From Herbidospora solisilvae (GTDB lineage: Bacteria; Actinomycetota; Actinomycetes; Streptosporangiales; Streptosporangiaceae), in contig NZ_WXEW01000013.1 in NCBI RefSeq assembly GCF_009901565.1, forward strand, positions 62,001 to 126,000: 64,000 nt of DNA, read 5' to 3'. The first letter of the stretch is position 1. The number at the start of each line of letters is the position of its first letter. Shown one piece after another: positions 29,424 to 39,805 of this stretch. The position numbers were made by a program, and so were the translations under genes. The notes beneath the pieces are model-generated. The model was given only the letters and a program-made list of their open reading frames with translations, did no database searches and had not been told where the DNA came from.

Positions 29424-30779
29424 ATGATGTCCGTGCCGCCCCTGCTGCGCAGGAGGGCCCTGTCCCTGATGACCGCCGTCGTGACGGCGGCCGGGCCGGC
29501 CGCCGTCCCGTCCACCGCCTCGGCCGACGTGCCGACGCTCGTCGTCGTGCAGGATCTCCTGCAGCGGACCACCATCCCCGTCACCTCCGCGCACGACAAG
29601 CAGTCCCCCGCGTCGTGGCTCGACGAGACCCTCCTGTCGGGCACCAAGGACGGTGTGACGGCCCGGAGCTATCTCCGGTTCGACATGTCCTATCTGCCGC
29701 AGGGCGTCATCCGGTCGGCCACCCTGCGGCTCACCGGGCTGGACGCGCCGGCCTGCGGCCCCGAGGTCGGGGAGGGCGTCCAGGTGCGCCGCGTCACCGA
29801 ACCCTGGTCCGACGACTTCCTCCATTGGGGCAACAAGCCCGCCTCGACCGGCGAAGGCGCCCAGATCGCCACCAAGGGGGTCACCCAGCAGTGCGCGGTC
29901 CACCCCGACAAGGTGGAGTGGCCGGTCACGGACATCGTCAACGCCTGGGCCGCCGGAGCGGAGAACCACGGCCTGGTGCTCCAGTCCCCGGACGAAAGCA
30001 CCGATGACGGTCTCTGGACCTTCTCCTCGTGGATCAACCCGCTCGACGTCGTGCCCGTGCTCACGGTCACCATGGACGTGCCCTCCGCTCCGTACACCCG
30101 AGCGTCGTCCATCGCGACTCATGAGGACGGCCCCGACACCTGGGTGGCGGGGCTGACGCCCCGCATCCAGTCGCAGGTGGCCGACCCCGCCGGCGGCAGC
30201 CTGACCGCCGAGTTCGAGGTCGAGCACGATCCCGCCGCCCCAGGTCAGGGCGGCGGGCAGATCTGGACCGCCACCTCCGCCCCGGTGTCCAGCTTCGGCA
30301 GGCCGTCGGTGGTGGTGCCCTCAGGGCTGCTGGAGGACGGCTGGCGTATCCGCTGGCGGGTCCGCGCCCACAACCTGACGGCGGGCACGGTCTCCGCCTG
30401 GTCGGCGTGGAACCCCGGCACCGTGGCCGCCGACGTCGCCCAGATCACCGCCCGCCAGGTCGTCCCGTCGTACGAGAGCGAGTACTCGACGGTGAGCATG
30501 GGCCTGACCCCCGAACTGCGGGCCACGGTGACGCACCCGCTCCTCGACTCCACGCGGGTGGTGTTCCAGATGGCCTACGACCCGGACGCGCCACTACAGG
30601 GAACCGGCCTGATCTGGGAGAAGACCGTCCTGGACGTTCCCTCGGGCGGCCAGGCGGTGGTGACCGTGCCCGACGGCCTCGTGGAGGGCGGCCTGCAGGT
30701 CCGCTGGCGGGTGGGCGCCTACGGCGGGCCGTTCCAGTCGGGCTGGTCGGAATGGCAGAAGCTCACCCTCGACATGTAG
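29424..30779 (+). CDS. Exported DNRLRE domain protein
   Basis: A 451-residue protein. I chose ATG 29424 (GAGGGAATTCG upstream); the frame is open far to the left, but only here does a signal peptide follow (RRRALSLMTAVVTAAGPAAV, cleavage near STASA). Residues about 35-205 are a DNRLRE-type beta domain: SYLRFDMSYLPQGVIRSATL, TEPWSDDFLHWGNKPAST, WPVTDIVNAWAAGAENHGLV, the pattern found in surface and spore-coat-associated proteins. Two Ig/FnIII-like repeats follow (about 220-330 and 340-450), each with a WRIRWRVRA or LQVRWRVGA strand. It is probably a cell-surface adhesive protein; the role is inferred. Confidence 0.8.
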   Translation: MMSVPPLLRRRALSLMTAVVTAAGPAAVPSTASADVPTLVVVQDLLQRTTIPVTSAHDKQSPASWLDETLLSGTKDGVTARSYLRFDMSYLPQGVIRSATLRLTGLDAPACGPEVGEGVQVRRVTEPWSDDFLHWGNKPASTGEGAQIATKGVTQQCAVHPDKVEWPVTDIVNAWAAGAENHGLVLQSPDESTDDGLWTFSSWINPLDVVPVLTVTMDVPSAPYTRASSIATHEDGPDTWVAGLTPRIQSQVADPAGGSLTAEFEVEHDPAAPGQGGGQIWTATSAPVSSFGRPSVVVPSGLLEDGWRIRWRVRAHNLTAGTVSAWSAWNPGTVAADVAQITARQVVPSYESEYSTVSMGLTPELRATVTHPLLDSTRVVFQMAYDPDAPLQGTGLIWEKTVLDVPSGGQAVVTVPDGLVEGGLQVRWRVGAYGGPFQSGWSEWQKLTLDM

Positions 30780-30833
30780 ACGGCCCGGAGCCCCGGCGTC
30801 GCCCAAGGCCGGGCGACGCCGGGGAACGGCGCG

Positions 30834-32060
30834 TCAGCGGTCGATGATCTCGTTCTTGCCGATCACCACGACCCCGTCGTTGGTCACCGCGAACCGCTCG
30901 CGGTCCTCTTCGAGGTCGAAGCCGATGCGGGCGCCGTCGGGGATGACGACGTTCTTGTCGACGATGGCGCGGCGCACGATCGCGCCCCGGCCCACCTTGA
31001 CGTTGCCCATCAGCACCGAGTCCTCGACCTGGGCGTGGCTGTGCAGGATCACCCCGGGCGACAGCACCGAGCGCAGCGCCAGACCGCCCGAGATGATCAC
31101 GCCGGCCGAGACCAGCGAGTCGACCGCGCGGCCGACCCGGTCGCCGTCGTTGTGCACGAACTTGGCCGGGGGCAGCGGGTCGTGGCCGGTGTAGATCGGC
31201 CACCGGTCGTTGTAGAGGTTGAAGACCGGGTGGGCCGAGATCAGGTCCATGTGGGCGTCGTAGTAGGCGTCGAGCGTGCCCACGTCGCGCCAGTAGCCCC
31301 GGTCGCGCTCGGTCGAGCCGGGCACCTTGTTGTCCTTGAAGTCGTACACCTCGGCGCTGCCGGCCTTGACCATCATCGGGATGATGTTGCCGCCCAGGTC
31401 GTGCTTGCTGGCGGGGTCGATGGCGTCCTCGCGCAGGGCCTCGATCATGGCCTGGGTGCGGAAGACGTAGTTGCCCATCGAGGCGTAGATCTCGCCGGGG
31501 GAGTCGGGCAGGCCGACGGCGTCCTTCGGCTTCTCGCGGAACGCGGTGATGCGGCGGCCGGTCGGGTCGGTCTCGATCACGCCGAACTGGTCGGACAGCG
31601 CCAGCGGCTGGCGGATCGCCGCCACGGTCACGTCGGCGCCCGAGTCGATGTGCTGCTCGACCATCTGGCGCGGGTCCATCCGGTAGATGTGGTCGGCGCC
31701 GAAGACGATCACGTGGTCGGGCAGCTCGTCGTAGACCAGGTTCAGGTTCTGGAAGAGGGCGTCGGCCGACCCCGAGAACCAGCGCGGCCCCAGCCGCTGC
31801 TGGGCGGGCACCGGCGTCACGTAGTTGCCGAGCATCGCCGACAACCGCCAGGTGCGCGAGATGTGCCGGTCCAGACTGTGGTTCTTGTACTGGGTCAAGA
31901 CCACGATCTGGAGATAGTGCCCGTTGGCCAGGTTCGACAGGACGAAGTCGATCAGCCGGTAGATGCCGCCGAACGGCACCGCCGGTTTGGCCCGGTCCGC
32001 GGTCAGCGGCATCAGCCGCTTCCCCTCACCACCGGCGAGCACAATTGCCATGACCCTCAT
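30834..32060 (-). CDS. glgC: Glucose-1-phosphate adenylyltransferase
   Basis: A 408-residue enzyme making ADP-glucose from ATP and glucose-1-phosphate. The N-terminus has the nucleotidyl-transferase loop [13 protein letters not shown] with [21 protein letters not shown] holds the catalytic Asp; [10 protein letters not shown] and [12 protein letters not shown] are sugar-site motifs; the C-terminus is a left-handed beta helix ([20 protein letters not shown]). It is divergent from glgM over 49 bp. In actinobacteria GlgC feeds GlgM for maltose-1-phosphate and then glycogen or capsular glucan synthesis. Confidence 0.97.
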   Translation of the reverse strand: MRVMAIVLAGGEGKRLMPLTADRAKPAVPFGGIYRLIDFVLSNLANGHYLQIVVLTQYKNHSLDRHISRTWRLSAMLGNYVTPVPAQQRLGPRWFSGSADALFQNLNLVYDELPDHVIVFGADHIYRMDPRQMVEQHIDSGADVTVAAIRQPLALSDQFGVIETDPTGRRITAFREKPKDAVGLPDSPGEIYASMGNYVFRTQAMIEALREDAIDPASKHDLGGNIIPMMVKAGSAEVYDFKDNKVPGSTERDRGYWRDVGTLDAYYDAHMDLISAHPVFNLYNDRWPIYTGHDPLPPAKFVHNDGDRVGRAVDSLVSAGVIISGGLALRSVLSPGVILHSHAQVEDSVLMGNVKVGRGAIVRRAIVDKNVVIPDGARIGFDLEEDRERFAVTNDGVVVIGKNEIIDR

Positions 32061-32109
32061 GACGCAGACCTTAACCCGTCAAAACGGTCGCAAACACTAG
32101 GCTGCGCAT

Positions 32110-33291
32110 ATGCGTGTCGATCTTTTGAGCCGTGAGTTCCCGCCGGACGTTTACGGGGGCGCGGGCGTGCACATCGAATACCTCTCGCGGGAGCTGCGAC
32201 GGCTCCTCGACGCGCGGGTCCGCTGCTTCGGCGCGCCCCGCGAGGGCGCCGACGCCTACTCCACCCCACCCGGCCTGACCTCGGCGAACGCCGCGCTCCA
32301 GGTGCTCGGGACCGATCTGGAGATGGCGGCGGGCTGCGCCGGGGCCGACCTCGTGCACTCCCACACCTGGTACGCCAACTTTGCGGGCCACGTCGCCAAG
32401 ATGCTCTACGGCATCCCGCACGTCGCCACCACCCACAGCCTCGAACCGCTCCGCCCCTGGAAGGCCGAGCAGCTCGGGGGCGGCTACGTGTTGTCGTCGT
32501 GGGCCGAGCGCACCGCCCTGGCCGCCGCCGACGCGATCATCGCGGTCTCCGGCGGCATGCGCCGCGACGTGCTGACCTGCTACCCGGAGATCGACCCGGA
32601 CCGGGTCACCGTGATCCACAACGGCATCGACACCGACGAGTACGCCCCCGCCCGGTCGACCGAGGCCCTGACCAGGCACGGCATCGACCCCGGCAAGCCC
32701 TACGTCGTCTTCGTCGGCCGGATCACCCGCCAGAAGGGCCTGACCCACCTGCTGCGGGCCGCCCGCGACTTCGACCCGGCCGCCCAGCTCGTGCTCTGCG
32801 CCGGGGCGCCCGACACGCCCGAGATCGCCGCCGAGGTCACCGCCCTGGTCGAGGAGCTCCAGGCCACCCGCGAGGGGGTCGTCTGGATCACCGAGATGCG
32901 CCCGCGCCCGGAGATCATCGAGATCCTCACCCACGCGACCGTCTTCGTCTGCCCGTCGGTCTACGAGCCCATGGGCATCGTGAACCTGGAGGCGATGGCC
33001 TGCGAGACGGCCGTCGTGGCGACCGCGACCGGCGGCATCCCCGAGGTGGTCGCCCACGACGAGACCGGCCTGCTGGTGCCCATCGAGGCGGGCGAGCACG
33101 GCGAGCCGCGCGACCCGGAGGTCTTCGCGCACGCCATCGCCGCCGACGTGAACCGGCTGCTCGCCGACCCCGATCTCGCCGCCCGCATGGGCCGCGCGGG
33201 CCGGGCCCGCGCGGTGGCGGAGTTCTCCTGGCCGGCCATCGCCGAACGGACCAGGGACCTCTACGAGAGCCTCAGCCGCCGCAGCGGCTGA
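32110..33291 (+). CDS. glgM: Alpha-maltose-1-phosphate synthase (GT4; annotated glgA)
   Basis: A 393-residue GT4 glycosyltransferase: REFPPDVYGGAGVHIEYLSR at the N-terminus, HSHTWYANFAG, HNGIDTDEY, VGRITRQKGL, and PSVYEPMGIVNLEAMACETA with the two catalytic Glu. This type (about 390 residues, paired with glgC) is GlgM in mycobacteria, joining ADP-glucose with glucose-1-phosphate into maltose-1-phosphate. No ribosome site is seen, and TAGGCT lies 6 nt before ATG as a possible -10, so the message may be leaderless. The last 31 nt overlap the P-type ATPase remnant on the other strand. Confidence 0.92.
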   Translation: MRVDLLSREFPPDVYGGAGVHIEYLSRELRRLLDARVRCFGAPREGADAYSTPPGLTSANAALQVLGTDLEMAAGCAGADLVHSHTWYANFAGHVAKMLYGIPHVATTHSLEPLRPWKAEQLGGGYVLSSWAERTALAAADAIIAVSGGMRRDVLTCYPEIDPDRVTVIHNGIDTDEYAPARSTEALTRHGIDPGKPYVVFVGRITRQKGLTHLLRAARDFDPAAQLVLCAGAPDTPEIAAEVTALVEELQATREGVVWITEMRPRPEIIEILTHATVFVCPSVYEPMGIVNLEAMACETAVVATATGGIPEVVAHDETGLLVPIEAGEHGEPRDPEVFAHAIAADVNRLLADPDLAARMGRAGRARAVAEFSWPAIAERTRDLYESLSRRSG

Positions 33292-33848
33292 GCGTTGGCG
33301 GCCACCACGACCGTGGAGGCCGACCTCAGGATCGCGCCGACCGACATCGGCAGCACGAACCCCCACGGCGCCGGCACCCCGGCCGCCAGGGGGACCGAAA
33401 TAAGGTTGTAACCCGCCGCCCACCAGAGGTTCTGCTTCATCTTCCGGTAGGTGGCCCGCGCCAGCTCCATGACCGACGACACGGCCCGGGGGTCGTCTCC
33501 GGCGAGGATGACCCCGGCCGACGCGACGGCGACGTCGGTGCCCGCCCCGATGGCGATCCCGACGTCCGCCCGCGCCGGCGCGGGCGCGTCGTTCACCCCG
33601 TCGCCGACCATCGCGACGCGCCGTCCTTCGTCCTTCGGTTCCTTTACGGCTCCCGCCTTCTCCTCGGGCCGGACCCCGGCGTGGTAGCGCGCTATCCCCA
33701 GCTCCCGGGCGACCGAGGCGGCCACCGTCCCGGCGTCTCCGGTGATCATCACCACCTCGGCGCCCCGCGCCTCGAGGTCCCGGACGGCCTGCGCAGAACC
33801 GTGGCGCCCTCCCTTGTCGAAACCCCCGGGGGGTATGCTATCTTTCAT
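33261..33848 (-). pseudogene. Remnant of a copper-type P-type ATPase (C-terminal third)
   Basis: A 195-codon frame with the end of the nucleotide-binding/hinge domain ([40 protein letters not shown]) and the last helices (LWWAAGYNLISVPLAAGVPA). It lacks the HMA domain, all earlier membrane helices, the actuator domain, CPC and DKTGT, so it cannot pump ions. The first codons run straight out of CsoR-like promoter DNA (MKDSIPPGGF), as if a large internal deletion fused the promoter and start to the 3' third. [11 protein letters not shown] and other sites remain readable, so the loss is fairly recent or the fragment is kept for another use. It faces the working copper operon. Confidence 0.85.
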
Positions 33849-33868
33849 ACCACTACCCCCTAGGGGTA
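33822..33868. promoter_or_regulatory. CsoR-type operators between the ATPase remnant and csoR
   Basis: TACCCC-CTA-GGGGTA (33854-33868) matches the CsoR operator form. A second, less regular site (ACCCCCGGGGGGTAT, 33822-33836) lies inside the first codons of the ATPase remnant. Both are 30-80 bp from the csoR start and would give copper-induced transcription in both directions. Confidence 0.75.
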
Positions 33869-33903
33869 CTATTTAGCAAGGACGAAGGCCCGGGGAGGTC
33901 GCG

Positions 33904-34185
33904 ATGCACGGTTACACCGATCGAAAGCAAGACCATCTGAAGCGGCTCCGCCGGATCGAGGGGCAGGTCAGGGGCCTGCAGCGCATGGTCGAAGAAGACA
34001 AGTACTGCATCGACGTGCTGACCCAGGTGTCGGCCGCCAACCGTGCGCTGCAGTCGTTCGCCCTCGCGCTCCTCGAAGAGCACCTGGCCCACTGCGTCGC
34101 CGAGGCCACCGCCAAGGGCGGCCCCGAGGCCGACGCCAAGATCAAGGAAGCCTCCGACGCGATCGCCCGGCTCGTCCGTTCCTGA
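33904..34185 (+). CDS. csoR: Copper-sensing repressor CsoR
   Basis: A 93-residue all-helical repressor with the W-x-Y-z copper ligands: Cys35 (DKYCIDVLTQ), His60 and Cys64 (EEHLAHCV). The N-terminal RLRRIEGQVRGLQRM is the DNA-binding helix of the CsoR/RcnR family. Apo-protein represses; copper binding releases it. GGGGAGG lies 8 nt before the ATG, and the CsoR-type operator is 35 bp upstream. First gene of csoR-copZ-lipoprotein-like-copA. Confidence 0.96.
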   Translation: MHGYTDRKQDHLKRLRRIEGQVRGLQRMVEEDKYCIDVLTQVSAANRALQSFALALLEEHLAHCVAEATAKGGPEADAKIKEASDAIARLVRS

Positions 34186-34212
34186 CGACTCGACCCTGAA
34201 AGAGAGACCGCC

Positions 34213-34425
34213 ATGACCGTCACCGCATACACCGTCACCGGCATGACCTGCGGACACTGCGCGAGCTCCGTCTCCGAGGAGGTCGGCGCCATCGCGGGCG
34301 TCAACGACGTCAAGGTCGACGTGCCCACCGGCACGGTGACCGTGACCAGCGAGAGCCCGGTCGACGAGAGCGCCGTCAAGGCCGCCGTCGAGGAGGCCGG
34401 CTACACCTTGGTGGGCCCGGCGTGA
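34213..34425 (+). CDS. copZ: Copper chaperone (HMA domain)
   Basis: A 70-residue single ferredoxin-like HMA domain with the copper loop GMTCGHCASSV (about residues 10-20) and the usual alternation of strands and helices (VNDVKVDVPTGTVTVTSESP). It should carry Cu(I) to CopA in the cytoplasm. It overlaps the next gene by 4 nt (GTGA), so it is translated with it. Confidence 0.93.
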   Translation: MTVTAYTVTGMTCGHCASSVSEEVGAIAGVNDVKVDVPTGTVTVTSESPVDESAVKAAVEEAGYTLVGPA

Positions 34426-35288
34426 ACGCCATGACCAGGCTGGGCGTCTTCGCCGCGGGCCTCGCCGTCGTCTTCGGCGGGGCCTATGCGGTCGGCGTCA
34501 CCCAGGAGGAGGACCTTCCGCGCCGCTACGCCGACTACACGGCCACCGGCGACCAGGAAGAGCCCGCCCACGGCGGCCACGCCCACGAGGAGACCGGCGA
34601 GACCGCCGCGAGCGTGCCGGGCGGCCTGCAGATCTCCCAGGACGGCTACCGCCTCCGTCCGGAGACCACCACGCTCGAACCGGGCGAGCGCCACGACTTC
34701 GCCTTCCACGTGGTCGGCCCCGACGGGAAACCGGTCACCGCCTACCAGGTCGCCCACGAGAAGAGGCTCCACCTGATCGTGGCCCCCCGCGACCTGGGCG
34801 GCTTCCAGCACCTGCACCCCGAGCTGGCCTCCGACGGCACCTGGACCACCCCGCTCACCCTGCCCGAGCCCGGCACCTACCGCGTGTACGCCGACTTCGC
34901 CCCCGAAGGCGGCCCGGCCCTCACCCTCGGCGCCGACCTGACCGCCCCGGGCGACTTCGATCCCGACCCGTTCCCCACGACGAGCCGGACGTCCACGGTC
35001 GACGGCTACACCGTCACGCTCCAGGGCGAGATGAACCCGGGCCAGCCCTCGCCGCTCTCCCTCGCGGTCACCAAAGACGGCGAGAAGGTCGACCCGGAGC
35101 CCTATCTGGGCGCCCAGGGCCATCTGGTGATGCTGCGCGCGGGTGACTTGGCCTACCTCCACGTCCACCCGATGACCGGGTTGATCTTCATGGCCCAGGC
35201 GCCCCGCGAGGGCGGCGCCTACCGGTTGTTCTTCGACTTCAACCACGGCGGCGCCGTCCGCACGGCGTCGTTCACGCTGGAGGGATGA
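34422..35288 (+). CDS. Exported His-rich protein of the copper operon
   Basis: A 288-residue protein from GTG 34422, overlapping the copZ stop. One N-terminal hydrophobic helix ([20 protein letters not shown]) anchors or exports it. A His-rich segment ([15 protein letters not shown]) follows, then a two-part beta-rich domain with [20 protein letters not shown] and [14 protein letters not shown], whose paired HxH motifs suit copper. Similar proteins sit next to copA in many actinomycetes. It probably binds or hands over copper outside the membrane; this is inferred. Confidence 0.8.
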   Translation: MNAMTRLGVFAAGLAVVFGGAYAVGVTQEEDLPRRYADYTATGDQEEPAHGGHAHEETGETAASVPGGLQISQDGYRLRPETTTLEPGERHDFAFHVVGPDGKPVTAYQVAHEKRLHLIVAPRDLGGFQHLHPELASDGTWTTPLTLPEPGTYRVYADFAPEGGPALTLGADLTAPGDFDPDPFPTTSRTSTVDGYTVTLQGEMNPGQPSPLSLAVTKDGEKVDPEPYLGAQGHLVMLRAGDLAYLHVHPMTGLIFMAQAPREGGAYRLFFDFNHGGAVRTASFTLEG

Positions 35289-35289
35289 C

Positions 35290-37395
35290 ATGTCGAACCT
35301 GATCCAGCTCTCCATCGGCGGCATGACCTGCGCCTCGTGCGCCAACCGGATCGAGCGCAAGCTCAACCGGCTCGACGGCGTGACCGCCACGGTCAACTAC
35401 GCCACCGAGAAGGCCAACGTCGTCTTCGCGCCCGGCGTGTCGGTGCGCGCCCTGGTCGAAGAGGTGGAGAAGGCCGGATACAGCGCGACGCTGCCCGAGG
35501 AGACCACGGAGGCCGCCGAGAGCGACCCGCTGCGGAACCGGCTGATCACCGCCGTCGTGCTCGCGGTCCCCGTGATCGCGATGGCCATGATCCCGGCCCT
35601 CCAGTTCACCTACTGGCAGTGGCTCTCGCTGACCCTGGCCGCCCCGGTGGTCGTCTACGCCGGGTGGCCCTTCCACAAGGCCGCCTGGACCAACCTCCGC
35701 CACGGCGCGGCGACCATGGACACGCTGGTGTCGTTGGGCACCCTGGCCGCCTTCGGCTGGTCGCTCTGGGCGCTGTTCCTCGGCACGGCCGGGGAGCCCG
35801 GCATGGTCCACCCCTTCTCGTTCGCGATCGAGCGCAGCGACGGCTCGGGCAACATCTACCTGGAGACCGCCGCGGGCGTGACGGCGTTCCTGCTGGCCGG
35901 GCGCTACTTCGAGGCCCGCGCCAAGCGCCGCGCCGGAGACGCCCTGCGCAGCCTGATGGAGCTCGGCGCCAAGGACGTCGCGGTGCTGCGCGAGGGCAGG
36001 GAGACCCGGCTCCCGGCCGAGCTGCTCAAGGCGGGCGACCTGTTCGTGGTCCGGCCCGGCGAGAAGATCGCCACCGACGGCGTCGTCCACGAGGGCGCCT
36101 CGGCGGTCGACGCGTCGATGCTGACCGGCGAGTCGATGCCGGTCGAGGTGCGGGCCGGCGACGCGGTCACCGGCGCGACCGTCAACGCCGGCGGGCGGCT
36201 GGTCGTGAGGGCCACCCGCGTCGGGGCCGACACCACGCTGGCCCAGATGGCCCGCATGGTCGAGGAGGCCCAGACCGGCAAGGCCCGCGTGCAGCGGCTC
36301 GCCGACCGGATCTCCGGCGTGTTCGTGCCGGTCGTGATCGCCCTGGCGGTGGCGACGCTCGGCTTCTGGTTGCCGGTCGCGGGCCCGGTGGCGGCCTTCA
36401 CCGCCGCCGTCGCGGTGTTGATCATCGCCTGCCCGTGCGCCCTGGGCCTGGCCACCCCGACCGCGCTGCTGGTCGGCACCGGCCGGGGCGCGCAGCTCGG
36501 CATCCTGATCAAGGGCCCGGAGGCCCTGGAGTCGACCCGGCGCGTCGACACCGTCGTGCTCGACAAGACGGGCACGGTCACCGAGGGCCGGATGACGCTG
36601 GTCGAGGTGCGCGCCGAAGACGGCTTCGACGAGCAGCAGGTCCGCCGCCTGGCCGCCGCCGTCGAGCACGCCTCCGAACACCCCATCGCCCGCGCCCTGG
36701 TCAAGGGCCACACCGACCTCCCGCCGGTCACCGATTTCGTCGCGACGGCCGGTGAGGGCGTGCGGGGCGTCGTCGAAGGACACGAGGTCGCCGTCGGCCG
36801 GGGCGAGGCGGGCGTCACGGTCACGATCGACGGCGCGCGGGCCGCCGTCATGACGGTCAGCGACGTGCTGAAGCCGTCGTCGGCCGCGGCGATCACCGAG
36901 CTGCGCGCCCTCGGGCTGCGGCCGGTCCTGCTGACCGGTGACGACGAGGCGGTCGCCCGCGACATCGCCGATCAGGTCGGCATCGACGAGGTCATCGCCG
37001 GGGTGCTCCCGGCGGGCAAGGTCGAGGCCGTCAAACGGCTCCAGGCGGAGGGCCGCGTGGTCGCCATGGTGGGCGACGGCGTCAACGACGCCGCCGCGCT
37101 GGCCCAGGCCGACCTCGGGCTGGCCATGGGCACCGGCACCGACGCCGCCATCCAGGCCGCCGACCTGACGCTCGTGCGGGGCGACCTGCGGGTGGCCGCC
37201 GCGGCGATCCGGTTGTCGCGCCGGACGCTGCGCACGATCAAGGGCAACCTGTTCTGGGCCTTCGCCTACAACGTGGCCGCCCTGCCGCTGGCCGCGCTCG
37301 GCCTGCTCAGCCCGATGATCGCCGGGGCCGCGATGGCGTTGTCGTCGGTGTTCGTGGTCACCAACAGCCTGCGGCTGCGCGGCTTCAAGGGCTGA
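35290..37395 (+). CDS. copA: Copper-exporting P-type ATPase
   Basis: A 701-residue P1B-1 ATPase, complete. The N-terminal HMA domain has GMTCASC (Cys14, Cys17); then eight membrane helices; TGESMPVEV in the actuator domain; CPC (381-383) in helix 6 for Cu(I); DKTGT with the phosphorylated Asp425; HP ([11 protein letters not shown]); and GDGVND before the last helices. It pumps Cu(I) out of the cell. It is the last gene of the CsoR-controlled operon and starts 1 nt after the preceding stop. It converges on the alcohol dehydrogenase gene and overlaps it by 11 nt. Confidence 0.97.
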   Translation: MSNLIQLSIGGMTCASCANRIERKLNRLDGVTATVNYATEKANVVFAPGVSVRALVEEVEKAGYSATLPEETTEAAESDPLRNRLITAVVLAVPVIAMAMIPALQFTYWQWLSLTLAAPVVVYAGWPFHKAAWTNLRHGAATMDTLVSLGTLAAFGWSLWALFLGTAGEPGMVHPFSFAIERSDGSGNIYLETAAGVTAFLLAGRYFEARAKRRAGDALRSLMELGAKDVAVLREGRETRLPAELLKAGDLFVVRPGEKIATDGVVHEGASAVDASMLTGESMPVEVRAGDAVTGATVNAGGRLVVRATRVGADTTLAQMARMVEEAQTGKARVQRLADRISGVFVPVVIALAVATLGFWLPVAGPVAAFTAAVAVLIIACPCALGLATPTALLVGTGRGAQLGILIKGPEALESTRRVDTVVLDKTGTVTEGRMTLVEVRAEDGFDEQQVRRLAAAVEHASEHPIARALVKGHTDLPPVTDFVATAGEGVRGVVEGHEVAVGRGEAGVTVTIDGARAAVMTVSDVLKPSSAAAITELRALGLRPVLLTGDDEAVARDIADQVGIDEVIAGVLPAGKVEAVKRLQAEGRVVAMVGDGVNDAAALAQADLGLAMGTGTDAAIQAADLTLVRGDLRVAAAAIRLSRRTLRTIKGNLFWAFAYNVAALPLAALGLLSPMIAGAAMALSSVFVVTNSLRLRGFKG

Positions 37396-38395
37396 TCAGC
37401 GTCACACCCGGTTTCCCGCCCTGGACGAGCGCGTCGGCCGCCTCGTCCAGGGAGAGGGTCCGGGTGATCAGCAGTTCGGGCGCCAGCGAGCCGTTCTCGA
37501 TGAGGGCGAGCATCTCGGGATAGGCGTGGGCGGGCATGCCGTGGCTGCCGAGGAGCTCCAGCTCCCAGGCGATGACCCGGCCCATCGGGAGCTCGGTGTC
37601 GCCGGGCAGCAGCCCGATCTGCACGTGCCGCCCCCGCCTGCGCAGGCTGGCGATGGAGTTCCGGCAGGTCGCGGCGCTGCCGAAGGCGTCCATCGACAGG
37701 TGCGCGCCGCCGCCGGTGACCTGGTGCAGCCGGTCGAGGCGGCCCGGGGGCAGCGTCTCGGTGGCCCCGGCCGCGGCGGCCAGCGCCAGGGCGTCGGGGT
37801 GGACGTCGACCGCGGCCACCCGCGCCCCGGCCGCCGCCGCGATCATCACCGCCGACAGCCCGACCCCGCCGCAACCGTGCACGGCAACCCATTCGCCGGG
37901 GCGCACCCGGCCCTGGTGGACGACGGCGCGGAAGGCGGTCGCGAACCGGCAGCCGAGTGCGGCGGCGGCCCCGAACGACAGGTCGCCGGGCAGCGCGATG
38001 AGGTTCACCGCCGCGTTCCGCACGACGACGTACTCGGCGTAGGAGCCCCAGTGGGAGAAGCCCGGCTGGGTCTGTGCCGGGCAGACCTGCTGGTTGCCCG
38101 ACCGGCACTCGCCGCACTCGCCGCAGGCCAGGATGAACGGCGCGGTGACCCGGTCGCCCGCCGCCCAGCCGGTGACGCCCGGCCCGACCTCGGCGATCAC
38201 GCCGGCGAACTCGTGCCCGGGGACGTGCGGGAAGGTCTGGATGTCGGCGTCGTGGCCCTGCCATCCGTGCCAGTCGCTCCGGCACAGGCCGGTGGCCATG
38301 ACCCTTACGACCACCTCGCCGGGACCGGCGACCGGGTCGGGCACCTCGCGGACCTGCGGCGTCGCCTTGAAGGCGTCGTACACGACCGCCCTCAT
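37385..38395 (-). CDS. Zinc-dependent alcohol dehydrogenase
   Basis: A 336-residue MDR enzyme. The N-terminal domain has the catalytic zinc ligands ([19 protein letters not shown]) and the four-Cys structural zinc loop ([15 protein letters not shown]). The nucleotide-binding domain has [15 protein letters not shown] and VDVHPDAL. Start ATG 38395 overlaps the GNAT stop by 4 nt; the longer frame to 38758 runs inside the GNAT gene. Substrate unknown. Confidence 0.92.
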   Translation of the reverse strand: MRAVVYDAFKATPQVREVPDPVAGPGEVVVRVMATGLCRSDWHGWQGHDADIQTFPHVPGHEFAGVIAEVGPGVTGWAAGDRVTAPFILACGECGECRSGNQQVCPAQTQPGFSHWGSYAEYVVVRNAAVNLIALPGDLSFGAAAALGCRFATAFRAVVHQGRVRPGEWVAVHGCGGVGLSAVMIAAAAGARVAAVDVHPDALALAAAAGATETLPPGRLDRLHQVTGGGAHLSMDAFGSAATCRNSIASLRRRGRHVQIGLLPGDTELPMGRVIAWELELLGSHGMPAHAYPEMLALIENGSLAPELLITRTLSLDEAADALVQGGKPGVTLISP

Positions 38396-38871
38396 GCCAG
38401 CGTCCTCTGGTAGAGGGCCGTGTCGACCCAGCGGCCGAGTTTGAACCCCACGTCCCGCAGCCGCCCGGCCTCCGTGAACCCCTCGGCGACGTGCAGGCCC
38501 ACCGACGCGGGCTGCGCGTCGGCGATCACCGCGATCATCTGTCTGGCCCCCGCTTCCCTCGACCGGACGATCAGCTCGCGCAGCAGTGCCCGCCCGAGCC
38601 CCCGTCCGGTGTGCTCGGGGGAAATATAGAGGGAATCCTCCACCGTGTGGCGATAGGCCGGTTTCGGCCGGTACGGCCCCGCGTACCCGAACCCCGCCAC
38701 GACCCCGCCGACCTCGGCCACCAGGAAGGGCCACCCGGTGCCGGCCTTGGCCTCCCACGCCGCCGGGTCGAGCCCGGCCTCGTCGAAGGTGATGACGGTG
38801 GTGAGCGCGTAGTGCTCGTAGATGGCGGCGACCGACGGGAGGTCGTCGGGGCGGACGGCGCGGATGGTCAT
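38392..38871 (-). CDS. GNAT N-acetyltransferase, phosphinothricin acetyltransferase-like
   Basis: A 159-residue acetyltransferase: [60 protein letters not shown] (CoA-binding GRGLG) and [20 protein letters not shown]. This order matches the Pat/bar/MnaT type, which acetylates phosphinothricin, methionine sulfone or related amino acid analogues. The pairing with an alcohol dehydrogenase by translational coupling has no obvious metabolic reading. Confidence 0.9.
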   Translation of the reverse strand: MTIRAVRPDDLPSVAAIYEHYALTTVITFDEAGLDPAAWEAKAGTGWPFLVAEVGGVVAGFGYAGPYRPKPAYRHTVEDSLYISPEHTGRGLGRALLRELIVRSREAGARQMIAVIADAQPASVGLHVAEGFTEAGRLRDVGFKLGRWVDTALYQRTLA

Positions 38872-38880
38872 GCGGTCAGC

Positions 38881-39171
38881 CTAGGGAAGCCGGGCGGCGG
38901 TCTCCCTGGTCAGATCGGCCAGCATCGGCGCCAGGTCGGGCCGGTCGCCGAGCAGCTCGTCGAGGCGGGCCCGCCAGGTGCCGGTCTCGGCGACGGTGAG
39001 CTCGTCGTTCTCCATGAGACGCAGCCGCGTCTCGGCCAGCTTCAGCTGGTACATGACGCCTAAGTAGCGGCTGACCATGTCGCTGAGCCACCAGTAGGTC
39101 TCCGCCGTCGACGCCTCGACGAGGACACGCGCGGCTTCCCAGGCGACTCGCCGGGCGTTCAGGGCCTTCAT
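38881..39171 (-). CDS. Hypothetical protein
   Basis: A 96-residue helical protein from ATG 39171: MKALNARRVAWEAARVLVEA, then TYWWLSDMVSRYLGVMYQLK and a Leu/Asp-rich tail (LDELLGDRPDLAPMLADL). It is soluble and not recognised. The open frame continues upstream, so an earlier start (GTG near 39210) is possible, but it would overlap the next gene's leader. It ends 9 nt before the GNAT start and may share its transcript. Confidence 0.55.
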   Translation of the reverse strand: MKALNARRVAWEAARVLVEASTAETYWWLSDMVSRYLGVMYQLKLAETRLRLMENDELTVAETGTWRARLDELLGDRPDLAPMLADLTRETAARLP

Positions 39172-39252
39172 AACCGGATCGTAAGCGTCGTGCAAGGCGA
39201 TTCCGAGATGGTAATACCACAAACCGCGAAAACCCCCCGAAGGGAACCAGCC

Positions 39253-39741
39253 GTGCGCCTCCTTGGCGGCCTCGTCGCAGCTCTCGCAATCGTCCTCGTC
39301 CCCTCCGCCCCCGCCTTCGCCGACAACCCCCCGGTCGCCTCCAAGACCGACCTCGCCCAGCAGGCCCCCGCCAAGAAGTTCGAGCGCTACAGCTCGGGCA
39401 AGCGGGCCTACACCAAGGGCTCCGTCTCCGGGGTGATCACCAACCCCGGCGCCGTCATCGAGAACGCCGACATCAAGGTCAGCGGCCGGATCAGCGACCT
39501 GACCAAGGGCTCCGCCTGCGGCTACGCGATCTTCCGGATCACCTACCAGAAGGGCGGCACCCAGCCCTTCACGCACAAGACGTTCCGCGACTGCACCTAC
39601 AAGACGCCGGCGTCCTACAGCTTCACGTACAAGAAGGCCACCCTGGTCGAGCTCAAGGTCTGCTCCGAGGCCAAGCACACGAAGGTGTCCGACCAGTGCC
39701 TCTACGGCGGTGTGTGGAAGGTGGTTTACGCCACGATATGA
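39253..39741 (+). CDS. Secreted hypothetical protein
   Basis: A 162-residue protein from GTG 39253 (AAGGGA 7 nt upstream). The start gives a signal peptide (VRLLGGLVAALAIVLVPSAP, cleavage after AFA); the longer frame from 39190 adds a polar piece that spoils it. The mature part is small and beta-rich, Lys/Tyr-rich, with four Cys (SACGYAIF, RDCTYKT, ELKVCSEA, DQCLYGG) that could form two disulfide bonds. No family is recognised. Confidence 0.65.
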   Translation: MRLLGGLVAALAIVLVPSAPAFADNPPVASKTDLAQQAPAKKFERYSSGKRAYTKGSVSGVITNPGAVIENADIKVSGRISDLTKGSACGYAIFRITYQKGGTQPFTHKTFRDCTYKTPASYSFTYKKATLVELKVCSEAKHTKVSDQCLYGGVWKVVYATI

Positions 39742-39805
39742 CCCGTTAATCCTGGGGTGCGAAGATCTACCCTGAATCTGTAGATATTTTGCGCTGAGGA
39801 CATCG

